From: Caldifarciminota bacterium UBA6260
GTDB lineage: Bacteria > Hydrothermota > 32-111
DNA: 31,115 bases
Assembly (NCBI GenBank): GCA_002441125.1
Contig: DJVI01000008.1
Coordinates: 80,007-111,121 of the forward strand
Direction of reading: 5' to 3'
Shown here one piece after another: positions 8,959 through 17,312 of this stretch (its first letter is position 1; every line of letters begins with the position of its first letter). A model generated the notes under the pieces. The model had not been told where the DNA came from. It was given only the letters and a program-made list of their open reading frames with translations, and ran no database searches. The translations under genes were made by a program, and so were the position numbers.

Positions 8959-9568
8959 TTTTATTTATTTCCTTGCAAATTTCTATTACCATTTTTTACT
9001 TGGTACCAAAATAAAAGGTAAGATAAAATTAAAAGAAAAAAAATTAATACTTGTAGCTAATCATAGGTCATTCAACGATGCACCACTTATTGGAACATTT
9101 GCTTATTCTTTCAGAAGAAGTTTCGATGTTTATATCCTTGCGAAAAAGGACCTTTTTCAGATACATCCATTTTTTACAAAGATATTGAAACTTTTACATG
9201 CTATACCACTTGATAGAACTGGAATGGATGCAACAGCTATCAAACTTGCTCTTGAAGCTTTAGAAAAGGAAAATTACCTTGTAATTTTTCCAGAAGGGAC
9301 GAGAAACAAAACGGATCAACTTTTAGAAGGGAAAAGTGGTGTTGGTTATATAGCTTTGAAAAGTGGAGCAAAGATCGTTCCGATATTTTTGAAAAATACT
9401 GACAAACCTTTTTTAAGACAACTTTTAAGGTTGGATAGAATTGAGTTGATAGTAGGTGAACCTATCATTTTACCACAACTGAATGCGAATTCAAAAAATT
9501 CAAAGATTGTTACATCTATAATAATGAAAGAACTTGAGAGGCTTAAAAATGAAGATAGTTGTTGCTAA
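8918..9568 (+). CDS. plsC: 1-acyl-sn-glycerol-3-phosphate acyltransferase (PlsC family)
   Basis: The acyltransferase motifs are clear: NHRSFND (the catalytic H-x4-D), a central conserved segment around IPLDRTGMDA, IFPEGTRNK (FPEGTR substrate-binding motif) and a later VPIFLKNT segment. It should add the second acyl chain to make phosphatidic acid at the inner membrane. The 216 residues are typical of short PlsC proteins. The start is uncertain. TTG at 8918 is the only conventional start codon near the expected N-terminus; an AGGAGG lies 12 bases upstream, and a second AGGAGG lies inside the first codons. A non-standard ATT at 8963 would give a family-like N-terminus. The 3' end overlaps ispH by 20 bp. 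Confidence 0.88.
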   Translation: MLSRRRRSARQAYNFIYFLANFYYHFLLGTKIKGKIKLKEKKLILVANHRSFNDAPLIGTFAYSFRRSFDVYILAKKDLFQIHPFFTKILKLLHAIPLDRTGMDATAIKLALEALEKENYLVIFPEGTRNKTDQLLEGKSGVGYIALKSGAKIVPIFLKNTDKPFLRQLLRLDRIELIVGEPIILPQLNANSKNSKIVTSIIMKELERLKNEDSCC

Positions 9569-10433
9569 AAATTCAGGTTTCTGTTTTGGTGTTAAGAGGG
9601 CTATGAAAATAATAGATGACCTTGAAAAGTTTTCAAAAGAAAAACCCCTTTACACACTCGGTCCGATAATACATAACCCTCAGGTTGTTGATAGTTTAAA
9701 GGAGAAAGGGATATTCCCTCTTGAGGATGTTTCAAAAGTGAAAAAGGGTAGTTTGATTTTAAGAACACATGGAGTTGAAAAAAAACTCTTGGATAAGATA
9801 AAAAGAAAAAATATAAAATATATAGATGCTACATGTCCATTTGTTGCAAATGCACACAACTATGTGAAAAAACTTTTTAAAGAAGGTTATTTGGTTGTCA
9901 TTTTTGGTGAGAAGGATCATCCTGAAATTCTTGCAATAAACAGTCAAATTGATAACAAAGGTATAGTTGTTGAAAAAAAGGAAGATGTAAAAAAAATCTT
10001 TAACTTAAAAGACAGAAAGATAGGAGTAATTTCACAAACTACCCAATCACTTGAAAAGTTCAAGGAAATAGTTTGCGAGCTTATGGATAATTTTAAAGAG
10101 ATATATGTTGTCAACACTATTTGTAACGCAACATCACTAAGACAGAACTCCGCAGTTGAAGTTGCCAAGAAAGTTGATCTTATGCTTGTAATAGGTGGAA
10201 AAAATAGTGGTAACACAAAAAGGTTGTTTCAGATATGTTATGCTTTGAACAAAAATACTTTTCATATTGAAACATACAAAGAGATAGAAAGTTTTAAAGA
10301 AAAAGTATTAAAAAGTAAAAGAGTGGGTCTGGTTGCGGGTGCGTCAACACCTGATTGGATAATAGATGAAGTGGTTAACTTTTTAAAAAAAATAGATAAG
10401 GAGGAAAAGAAAAATGGAAGAAAAAAGAAATGA
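9549..10433 (+). CDS. ispH: 4-hydroxy-3-methylbut-2-enyl diphosphate reductase
   Basis: The last enzyme of the MEP isoprenoid pathway, an iron-sulfur protein. The three cluster cysteines are C12 (SGFCFGVKRA), C96 (DATCPF) and C192 (NTICNATSLRQ). The substrate-binding histidines lie in RTHGVEKK and GEKDHPE. GGKNSGNT and AGASTPDWII are also family signatures. At 294 residues the protein is slightly shorter than the E. coli enzyme. The ATG at 9549 is chosen because MKIVVAKNSGFCFG is the standard N-terminus and GAGAGG lies upstream; the frame opens 15 bases earlier inside plsC. The gene overlaps plsC by 20 bp and rpsA by 20 bp. Confidence 0.95.
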   Translation: MKIVVAKNSGFCFGVKRAMKIIDDLEKFSKEKPLYTLGPIIHNPQVVDSLKEKGIFPLEDVSKVKKGSLILRTHGVEKKLLDKIKRKNIKYIDATCPFVANAHNYVKKLFKEGYLVVIFGEKDHPEILAINSQIDNKGIVVEKKEDVKKIFNLKDRKIGVISQTTQSLEKFKEIVCELMDNFKEIYVVNTICNATSLRQNSAVEVAKKVDLMLVIGGKNSGNTKRLFQICYALNKNTFHIETYKEIESFKEKVLKSKRVGLVAGASTPDWIIDEVVNFLKKIDKEEKKNGRKKK

Positions 10434-12027
10434 ATCTGTTGAAATTATCATCAACAGAGATCTCGCCAAAGAACATCTAAAGAAGCTCTATGATGATTCA
10501 TTTAAAAGTTACGATCTCGATGTATTCTCAAAAAAAGATGAGGATGAGCAAACGAGAGTAGTGAATGGAAGAGTTGTAAGGATAACTGACAAGGATGTTA
10601 TTATCGAAGTTGGTTTAAAATCTGAAGGTGTTATACCTCTCTCAGATTTCAGCGAACCTGAAAAGGTAAAAGTTGGAGATATAGTTCCAGTTTTCCTTGA
10701 AGGATTTGAAAATGAGGATGGCTTCGCTGACATATCACTAAAGAAGGCACAGTTTATAAACATATGGCCAAAGATAAATGAGTCATATGAGAAGGGAACA
10801 AACATAACCGGAATAATCAAAAAACAGGTAAAAGGTGGAATGATAGTTGATCTTATGGGTGTAGAGGCATTTTTACCAGGCTCTCAAATTGACCTTCAAC
10901 CTGTAGATGATATGAATTCACTTATAGGTCTTAAAACTGAGTTTAGAGTTATAAAGTTGAACTATAAGAGAAGGAATATTGTTGTTTCAAGAAGGTTGAT
11001 ACTTGAGAATGAGAAGGAAAGCAAAAAGTTTGAATTCTTAAACAACCTTAAAGTTGGAGATGTTGTAGAGGGAGTTGTTAAGAATATAACAGATTTTGGA
11101 GCTTTCATAGAGATTGAAAAGGGAGTTGATGGTCTTCTTTATATAACAGATATGTCTTGGGGAAGATTGGTTCACCCTTCCGAACTTTTGAGTTTAAACG
11201 AGAAGGTGAAAGTTGTTATTACAGCTATTAACAAAGAGAAGGGAAGAATAAATCTTGGAATGAAACAGTTGACTCCATATCCATGGGAAAATATTGAAGA
11301 GAAATACCCTGTTGGAAGCAGAGTTAAAGGCAAAGTAGTTTCGATTGAAGATTACGGCGCATTTATTGAAATTGAGAAGGGTGTTGAAGGGTTGATACAT
11401 ATTTCTGAAATGTCATGGACACAGCATGTTAAGAAACCACAAGAAATAATGCAGGTTGGAGATACCGTTGAAGCGATAGTTTTAAGTATAGACAAAAAGA
11501 ATGAGAGGATCTCACTTGGATTAAAACAGCTAAGTGATAATCCATACGATAGCATAAATGTTGGACAGAAAGTTAAAGGTAAAATAACCAAGATCCAGAA
11601 ATTTGGAGCATTCGTAGAAATATCACCCGGTATAGAAGGTTTACTTCATATTTCGAACATTTCATGGGATAACAAGGTATCAAAAATAGAGGATCTATAT
11701 AAAGTTGGTGATGAAGTGGAATGTGTTGTTGTGAATATTGACAACGAGAAGCAGAGAATATCTTTAGGAATCAAACAACTACAAAAGGATCCTATCGAGA
11801 ACTACAGGGAAGGAGATATAGTAAAAGGAAAAATAAGTGAAATAAAGGATAAAAGTATTTACATAAATCTTGATGATGGAGTCAAAGGGCTTATCCCTCA
11901 GAGATTGATTTCAAAACAATCTGATAATCTTACAAACGATTATTTGAAAGATAGCGAAATAGAACTTAAAGTTGTTGACATCGATGTTGAAAAAAGAAGA
12001 ATAATATTCACAGATAAGACAGAGTAG
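10414..12027 (+). CDS. rpsA: 30S ribosomal protein S1, six S1 domains
   Basis: The 537-residue protein holds six OB-fold S1 domains at about residues 47-114, 124-196, 209-281, 296-368, 383-455 and 467-536. The third and fourth share the strongly conserved GAFIEIEKGV, and the fifth has GAFVEISPGI. Six domains match full-length S1 of Gram-negative type, which recruits mRNA to the 30S subunit, particularly transcripts with a weak Shine-Dalgarno site. The ATG lies inside the end of ispH and follows AAGGAGG closely, so the two are coupled. In several Firmicutes S1 domains are fused to IspH, so the adjacency recalls that association. The sixth domain is the most divergent. Confidence 0.95.
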   Translation: MEEKRNESVEIIINRDLAKEHLKKLYDDSFKSYDLDVFSKKDEDEQTRVVNGRVVRITDKDVIIEVGLKSEGVIPLSDFSEPEKVKVGDIVPVFLEGFENEDGFADISLKKAQFINIWPKINESYEKGTNITGIIKKQVKGGMIVDLMGVEAFLPGSQIDLQPVDDMNSLIGLKTEFRVIKLNYKRRNIVVSRRLILENEKESKKFEFLNNLKVGDVVEGVVKNITDFGAFIEIEKGVDGLLYITDMSWGRLVHPSELLSLNEKVKVVITAINKEKGRINLGMKQLTPYPWENIEEKYPVGSRVKGKVVSIEDYGAFIEIEKGVEGLIHISEMSWTQHVKKPQEIMQVGDTVEAIVLSIDKKNERISLGLKQLSDNPYDSINVGQKVKGKITKIQKFGAFVEISPGIEGLLHISNISWDNKVSKIEDLYKVGDEVECVVVNIDNEKQRISLGIKQLQKDPIENYREGDIVKGKISEIKDKSIYINLDDGVKGLIPQRLISKQSDNLTNDYLKDSEIELKVVDIDVEKRRIIFTDKTE

Positions 12028-12033
12028 GTCTTT

Positions 12034-13788
12034 ATGAAAAAAAATAGATTTCCTAAATTTATAGTTGTGACAGGTGGAGTTCTCAGTGGTGTTGGAAAAG
12101 GCATAGCAACAGCATCTATTGGTATGATACTTAAAAATTATGGGTATAAAGTTACAACTGTAAAGATTGATCCATACATAAATTTTGATGCTGGAACTTT
12201 AAGACCAACGGAGCATGGTGAAGTTTGGGTAACTGATGATGGTGGTGAAATAGATCAGGACCTTGGAAACTATGAAAGATTTTTAAACCAGCATTTCAGC
12301 AGAAAAAACAATATCACTACAGGACAGGTCTACTCAAAGGTTATTGAGGATGAGAGGAAAGGAAAATTTTTAGGACAGACCGTTCAACTCATCCCACATA
12401 TTTCTGATGAGATAAAAAGAAGGATCAAAGAGATAGGAAATGGTTTCGAATTCGTTTTAATCGAGATAGGTGGAACGATAGGGGATTATGAAAACATCCC
12501 CTATCTTTTCGCTGTAAAATCTTTAGAAAGAGAGATAGGTGAAGAGAATGTAAAATATGTTTTGATAACATATCTTCCTACTCCGAAACATATAGGTGAG
12601 ATGAAAACAAAACCAACACAACAGGCGATAAAACTACTTTCAGAGCATGGTATTTTTCCAAATTTCATACTTTGTAGGGCAAAAGAACCTTTGGATAGTG
12701 TAAGGAAGAAAAAGATTGAGATATATGCGAATATAGATTCAGAGCATGTTATATCTGCTCCAGATATAGATACACTTTATAGAGTTCCACTCAATTTTGA
12801 AAGAGATGATCTTGGGAAAAAGATTTTAAAAGAGTTCTCTTTAAAAAAGAGAAAAAATCCTGATTGGAGTTTTCTTGAGAAAACAGTGAATATTATAGAA
12901 AATCCAAAAAATATTGTAAATGTTGCGATGGTAGGGAAATACATAGATATTGGAGAGTTTTCTTTGAAAGATTCTTATATTTCAGTTGCTCAGGCACTCG
13001 AACATGCTGGAGCAAAAAACAACTGTGGTGTTAAAATCGATTGGATTTCAGCACAGGATGTTGAAAGTGGTAAGATAGATAAAAAGGAACTTAAAAAATA
13101 TTACGGTTTCATAGTTCCAGGTGGGTTCGGAAAAGATGGTGTAGAGGGTAAGATTAAAGTTATAAAATATGCGAGAGAGAACGATATACCATATCTTGGA
13201 TTATGTTTCGGCCTTCAACTCGCTGTAGTAGAATTTGCAAGAAATGTATGTAAATTGGAAAACGCTAATTCTGTTGAGATAGACCCAAATACAAAATATC
13301 CTGTAATACATTTTATAGAAAGTCAAAAGAATGTTATTAGAGAATCAAGATATGGTGGAACTATGAGACTCGGTGCTTATGTAGCACATCTTCTTGAAGG
13401 AACACTCATATACAAACTTTACAGAGAGTGTGGAAGAATTGAAGAGGACAGATATTATATAGAAATGCTAAAAAAGGATAAGAATAATATGTTTAGGTTA
13501 GGTTATATTGAAAAAGATAAACCTTTGGTTCTTGAAAGACATAGACATAGGTATGAGGTTAACAGCGAGTTTGTACCAATTATTGAAAAGAAAGGGATGT
13601 TATTCTCAGGTTACCATAATATTTCAAAAAATGAAAAGTTGATGGAGTTTATTGAATTGAAAGGTCATAGGTATTTTGTTGCTACCCAAGCTCATCCAGA
13701 ATTCAAATCGACAATATTCTCTCCATCTCCATTATTTTTTGGTTTTGTGAGAGCCTCTTTAAAATTAAAACTTGACTTAAAAAAATAA
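12034..13788 (+). CDS. pyrG: CTP synthase
   Basis: The synthetase half begins with GGVLSGVGKGI (P-loop-like) and contains DPYINFDAGT and DDGGEIDQDLGNYERF. The C-terminal class I glutamine amidotransferase half has the nucleophile C391 in LGLCFGLQ and the partners H554 and E556 in AHPEF. It makes CTP from UTP, ATP and glutamine. At 584 residues it is about 40 longer than E. coli PyrG (545). Part of the excess is an inserted segment near residues 465-497, before the conserved RHRHRYEVN. It starts six bases after rpsA with only a weak Shine-Dalgarno match. Its last codons contain the -35 box of the pilus operon promoter. Confidence 0.95.
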   Translation: MKKNRFPKFIVVTGGVLSGVGKGIATASIGMILKNYGYKVTTVKIDPYINFDAGTLRPTEHGEVWVTDDGGEIDQDLGNYERFLNQHFSRKNNITTGQVYSKVIEDERKGKFLGQTVQLIPHISDEIKRRIKEIGNGFEFVLIEIGGTIGDYENIPYLFAVKSLEREIGEENVKYVLITYLPTPKHIGEMKTKPTQQAIKLLSEHGIFPNFILCRAKEPLDSVRKKKIEIYANIDSEHVISAPDIDTLYRVPLNFERDDLGKKILKEFSLKKRKNPDWSFLEKTVNIIENPKNIVNVAMVGKYIDIGEFSLKDSYISVAQALEHAGAKNNCGVKIDWISAQDVESGKIDKKELKKYYGFIVPGGFGKDGVEGKIKVIKYARENDIPYLGLCFGLQLAVVEFARNVCKLENANSVEIDPNTKYPVIHFIESQKNVIRESRYGGTMRLGAYVAHLLEGTLIYKLYRECGRIEEDRYYIEMLKKDKNNMFRLGYIEKDKPLVLERHRHRYEVNSEFVPIIEKKGMLFSGYHNISKNEKLMEFIELKGHRYFVATQAHPEFKSTIFSPSPLFFGFVRASLKLKLDLKK

Positions 13789-13799
13789 AATATTAAAAT
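13772..13799 (+). promoter_or_regulatory. Promoter of the pilB-pilR operon, partly inside pyrG, apparently leaderless
   Basis: TTGACT (13772-13777) lies within the final codons of pyrG. After 16 bases comes TAAAAT (13794-13799), then seven bases to the pilB ATG at 13807. No Shine-Dalgarno sequence is present. The expected transcription start falls on or next to the start codon. It could give the pilus genes expression independent of pyrG. Confidence 0.65.
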
Positions 13800-13806
13800 C
13801 TAAGTT

Positions 13807-15537
13807 ATGGCTGAAAAACTTGGAGAACTTTTAATAAATGCTGGAATCATAAACAATCAGCAATTGAATGAAGCGTTAAAAGTTCAAAAACAAACAAATA
13901 AAAAATTAGGGACAGTTCTTGTTGAACTTGGATACACCTCTGAGAAAAAACTTATTGAATTCCTTTCAAAACAATATAAGGTTCAATCTGTTAACCTTGA
14001 AGAGATTCAAGTTGATGAATCTTTACTTCAAATAATTCCGGGAAAACTTGCAAGACAGAACACTATATTCCCTGTAAGAAGGGAAGGAAAGACTCTTTAC
14101 CTTGCAATGTCAAACCCTTCTGATATGTTTGTCATTCAGGATATTCAGTTCACAACCGCATACAATATTGTACCTTTGATCTCTTCAGAAAGATCTATTC
14201 TTGAGTTCATCAAAAAATATTATCCTGATGAGGATGATGTTGAAGTTGATATTGATAATCTTGACAACATAGATTTGGATGATGTTCTTGAAGAAAATAT
14301 AGAGGTTATAAAAAAGGATGAGAACGAACAGGCCGATGAGGTTGTAAGTGATCTTGCAGCATCTGTGGATAGTGGCCCAATAGTTAAGATTGTTAACAAC
14401 CTTATAACCAAGGCGGTTGAGGAGGGTGCTTCAGATATTCATATTGAACCTTACGATCAGTCTTTAAGGATAAGGTACAGAATCGATGGAGTTTTAAGAC
14501 CGATAGATAATCCTCCAAAATGGCAATTCAGAAAATCTATCGTTTCAAGAATAAAAGTTATGGCTCACATGAAATTACAGGAATCGAGATTGCCACAGGA
14601 TGGTAGAATAAAGGTTAAAGTACATGGTAAACCTATCGATATCCGTGTTGCGACTGTTCCAACAATGTATGGTGAAAAAGTTGCGATGAGAATTCTTGAT
14701 AGAGAAAAGGTAGATTTTGAATTCGATAAGTTAGGTTTCGATCCAGATCTTGAAAAAAAATTGATGAAATCTTTAAGAAACCCTGTCGGGATAATATTGA
14801 TAACTGGACCGACAGGTTCTGGAAAAACAACAACTCTTTACACATGTCTTTCAAAGATAAACAGTCCGGAAATAAACATAACAACTGCTGAAGATCCTGT
14901 TGAGTTTTCACTCGATGGAGTTAACCAACTTCAGGTAGCGGAATCTGTTGGTTTAACTTTCGCATCAGCGTTAAGAGCTTACCTAAGGCAGGACCCAAAT
15001 GTTATAATGGTTGGAGAGATAAGAGATAGGGAAACAGCTGAGATTGCAATAAGAGCATCTTTGACTGGACACCTCGTCTTGTCATCTGTTCACACAAATT
15101 CAACTTCTGGAACTATTACAAGGTTGATAAATATGGGTGTTGAACCATTTTTGATCTCTTCAACTGTCAACTGTATAGTTTCGCAAAGGCTTTTAAGAAG
15201 GATATGTGAAAATTGTAAAGAATCACATAACATTTCTGAAGAGGAGTTAAAGCGTCTTGGATTTTCTCCAGAAGAGATAGGTGGAGCAAAATTATACAAA
15301 GGTGCAGGATGCGAGAAATGCGGTGGAACTGGATATAAAGGGATGGTTGGAATTTTTGAGGTTATGGATGTAACACCTGAGATAAGAAAAGCTATAATGA
15401 AAAAATTGACAACAGATGATCTTGAAAAATTGGCTGTAGAGAATGGCTTAATCACTATGAGAGAAGTTGCTTTAAGAAAATTGAAACAGGGAGTAACAGA
15501 TATCCTTGAGGTAGTAAAGGAGACCGCTTTAAGATAA
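13807..15537 (+). CDS. pilB: Type IV pilus extension ATPase PilB, first copy
   Basis: The 576-residue ATPase has an N-terminal MshEN-like domain (about 1-150) with well-kept LG-type repeats (KLGELLINAGI, KKLGTVLVELGY). An acidic linker (about 138-175) leads to a full GspE/PilB motor: Walker A GPTGSGKT at 334-341, the Asp-box region, Walker B VIMVGEIRD, and the His-box SSVHTNS. A tetracysteine zinc site (C467, C470, C502, C505) is typical of PilB/GspE and absent from PilT. It should drive pilus assembly at the inner membrane with PilC. MshEN domains bind c-di-GMP in some relatives, so c-di-GMP control is possible. The gene leads the pilus operon and appears leaderless. A GspE role is less likely given pilT, pilC and pilins nearby. 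Confidence 0.9.
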   Translation: MAEKLGELLINAGIINNQQLNEALKVQKQTNKKLGTVLVELGYTSEKKLIEFLSKQYKVQSVNLEEIQVDESLLQIIPGKLARQNTIFPVRREGKTLYLAMSNPSDMFVIQDIQFTTAYNIVPLISSERSILEFIKKYYPDEDDVEVDIDNLDNIDLDDVLEENIEVIKKDENEQADEVVSDLAASVDSGPIVKIVNNLITKAVEEGASDIHIEPYDQSLRIRYRIDGVLRPIDNPPKWQFRKSIVSRIKVMAHMKLQESRLPQDGRIKVKVHGKPIDIRVATVPTMYGEKVAMRILDREKVDFEFDKLGFDPDLEKKLMKSLRNPVGIILITGPTGSGKTTTLYTCLSKINSPEINITTAEDPVEFSLDGVNQLQVAESVGLTFASALRAYLRQDPNVIMVGEIRDRETAEIAIRASLTGHLVLSSVHTNSTSGTITRLINMGVEPFLISSTVNCIVSQRLLRRICENCKESHNISEEELKRLGFSPEEIGGAKLYKGAGCEKCGGTGYKGMVGIFEVMDVTPEIRKAIMKKLTTDDLEKLAVENGLITMREVALRKLKQGVTDILEVVKETALR

Positions 15538-15538
15538 T

Positions 15539-17302
15539 ATGCAAACTTTAGCGAACCTTTTCACAACAGCTGGAATTTTGAATAAAGAACAGGTTGGAAA
15601 AGTTTTTCAAAGACAGAAAGAGACTGGAGAATCTTTTATAAGTTCTATTGTAAGTTTAGGCTTTTCAACAGAAGAGAAGATAGCAAAATTTCTGGCAAAA
15701 TATTTTAAGACAGAGTTTGTCCTTATTGACAAAGAGGATATACCGATTCAGATTTTGAATCTTATCCCTGAAGAACTCGCTACTAAACATATGATGATCC
15801 CTTATAAAAAAACCGGAAATATGCTTTTTCTTGCTATGGTTAATCCAGCAAATTTGAACGCGATAGATGATGTAAAATTTAAAACGGGACTCGATGTTAT
15901 TCCTGTTGTCACGACTGAGAGCTCACTTCAAAAAGCACTTGGTAAATACCGTGAGGCACAAACACAGGTTAGTGAATTTTCAGAGGATGATGATATTGAT
16001 ATAGATTTGGATGTTGAAGAGGAAATAGATCTTGATATAGATGAAGGTTTATCACTTGAGGATGATGATGTAGAGGTTGTAGGTGAAGCGGATTCCAAAG
16101 AGATGGTTATAGATGGTGCATCAGCTGCAGAAGATAAACCTGTTGTAAAAATAGTTAACTATATTTTCACTAAAGCTGTTGAACTCAAAGCATCCGATAT
16201 ACATATAGAGCCTTTTGAAAACTATTTAAGGGTAAGATTAAGGGTTGATGGAGTTTTAACTGAACTTATAAGACCTCCTTTTGAACTTAAAGCTGGAATT
16301 GTTTCAAGAATAAAATTGATGTCTGAACTTGATATAGCTGTTCACAATATCCCACAGGATGGAAGGATAAGGTTAAAAGTTTACGATAAACAGATTGACC
16401 TCAGAGTTTCTATAATTCCAGTTCTTTTCGGTGAAAAGGTTGTTATGAGAATTCTTGATAAATCATCTTTGCAGCTTGAGATGACCAAACTCGGCTTTGA
16501 ACCAGATAATTTAGAAAAATTTCAGACAGCGATACATAAACCTTATGGTATCGTCCTTGTGACGGGTCCAACAGGTTCTGGAAAATCAACAACATTGTAT
16601 TCTGCTCTATCCTCTTTGAATACTCCAGAGGTACAGATAATGACCGCTGAGGATCCTATCGAGTATAACCTTTATGGTATAAATCAGGTTCAAGTGAATC
16701 CTGATATAGGTTTCACATTCGCTTCGGCACTAAGAGCTTTTTTAAGGCAATCACCCAACATTATTCTTGTTGGTGAGATAAGAGATAGTGAAACTGCTGA
16801 AATAGCTATAAGAGCAGCTTTAACTGGACATCTTGTAGTATCCACAATCCATACTAACGATTCCCCATCAACTGTTAACAGGTTAATAGATATGGGAATA
16901 GAACCGTTTCTTGTTTCAGCTGCTTTGAATCTTATTCAGGCACAGAGATTACTAAGAAAGGTTTGTGAGAAATGTAAGAAACCTGTAGTTTATGATGAGG
17001 AAACTTTAAAAGATTATGGTATTGATCCACTTATATTAAAAGGGCATCAGGTTTATGAAAAGGGAGATGGTTGTGATTTCTGTGGTGGAAAAGGTTACAA
17101 AGGAAGGCTTGCAGTAACTGAAGTTATGCCAATTTCTCCAAAACTCAGAGAGATGATACTTGCTAGAGCATCCACTGCGGAACTTAGAGAACAAGCAAAA
17201 AAAGAGGGAATGAAAACTTTAAGGGATGATGCCTTGATAAAAGTTAAGAAGGGGCTAACTACTATAGATGAGATAATAAGAGAAACCGCTGTAATGGAAT
17301 AG
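15539..17302 (+). CDS. pilB: Type IV pilus extension ATPase PilB, second copy
   Basis: A second complete PilB/GspE ATPase of 587 residues, one base after the first. Walker A is GPTGSGKS at 343-350 and Walker B IILVGEIRD. The His-box is STIHTND and the zinc cysteines are C476, C479, C512 and C515, so all motor motifs are intact. The linker between the MshEN-like domain and the motor (about 143-190) is extremely acidic, with long runs of Asp and Glu. The MshEN-like domain is degenerate: where the first copy has LG repeats this one has TLANLFTTAGI and SFISSIVSLGF, so c-di-GMP binding may be lost. It may form mixed hexamers with, or act alternately to, the first PilB. GGAG lies rather far upstream, so translation is probably coupled. 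Confidence 0.88.
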   Translation: MQTLANLFTTAGILNKEQVGKVFQRQKETGESFISSIVSLGFSTEEKIAKFLAKYFKTEFVLIDKEDIPIQILNLIPEELATKHMMIPYKKTGNMLFLAMVNPANLNAIDDVKFKTGLDVIPVVTTESSLQKALGKYREAQTQVSEFSEDDDIDIDLDVEEEIDLDIDEGLSLEDDDVEVVGEADSKEMVIDGASAAEDKPVVKIVNYIFTKAVELKASDIHIEPFENYLRVRLRVDGVLTELIRPPFELKAGIVSRIKLMSELDIAVHNIPQDGRIRLKVYDKQIDLRVSIIPVLFGEKVVMRILDKSSLQLEMTKLGFEPDNLEKFQTAIHKPYGIVLVTGPTGSGKSTTLYSALSSLNTPEVQIMTAEDPIEYNLYGINQVQVNPDIGFTFASALRAFLRQSPNIILVGEIRDSETAEIAIRAALTGHLVVSTIHTNDSPSTVNRLIDMGIEPFLVSAALNLIQAQRLLRKVCEKCKKPVVYDEETLKDYGIDPLILKGHQVYEKGDGCDFCGGKGYKGRLAVTEVMPISPKLREMILARASTAELREQAKKEGMKTLRDDALIKVKKGLTTIDEIIRETAVME

Positions 17303-17312
17303 GAGGTTTTAG

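Noticed and set aside
15539..17302. Second pilB as a frameshift fragment or pseudogene of the first
   Set aside because: Both genes are full length with their own N-terminal, Walker and zinc motifs.
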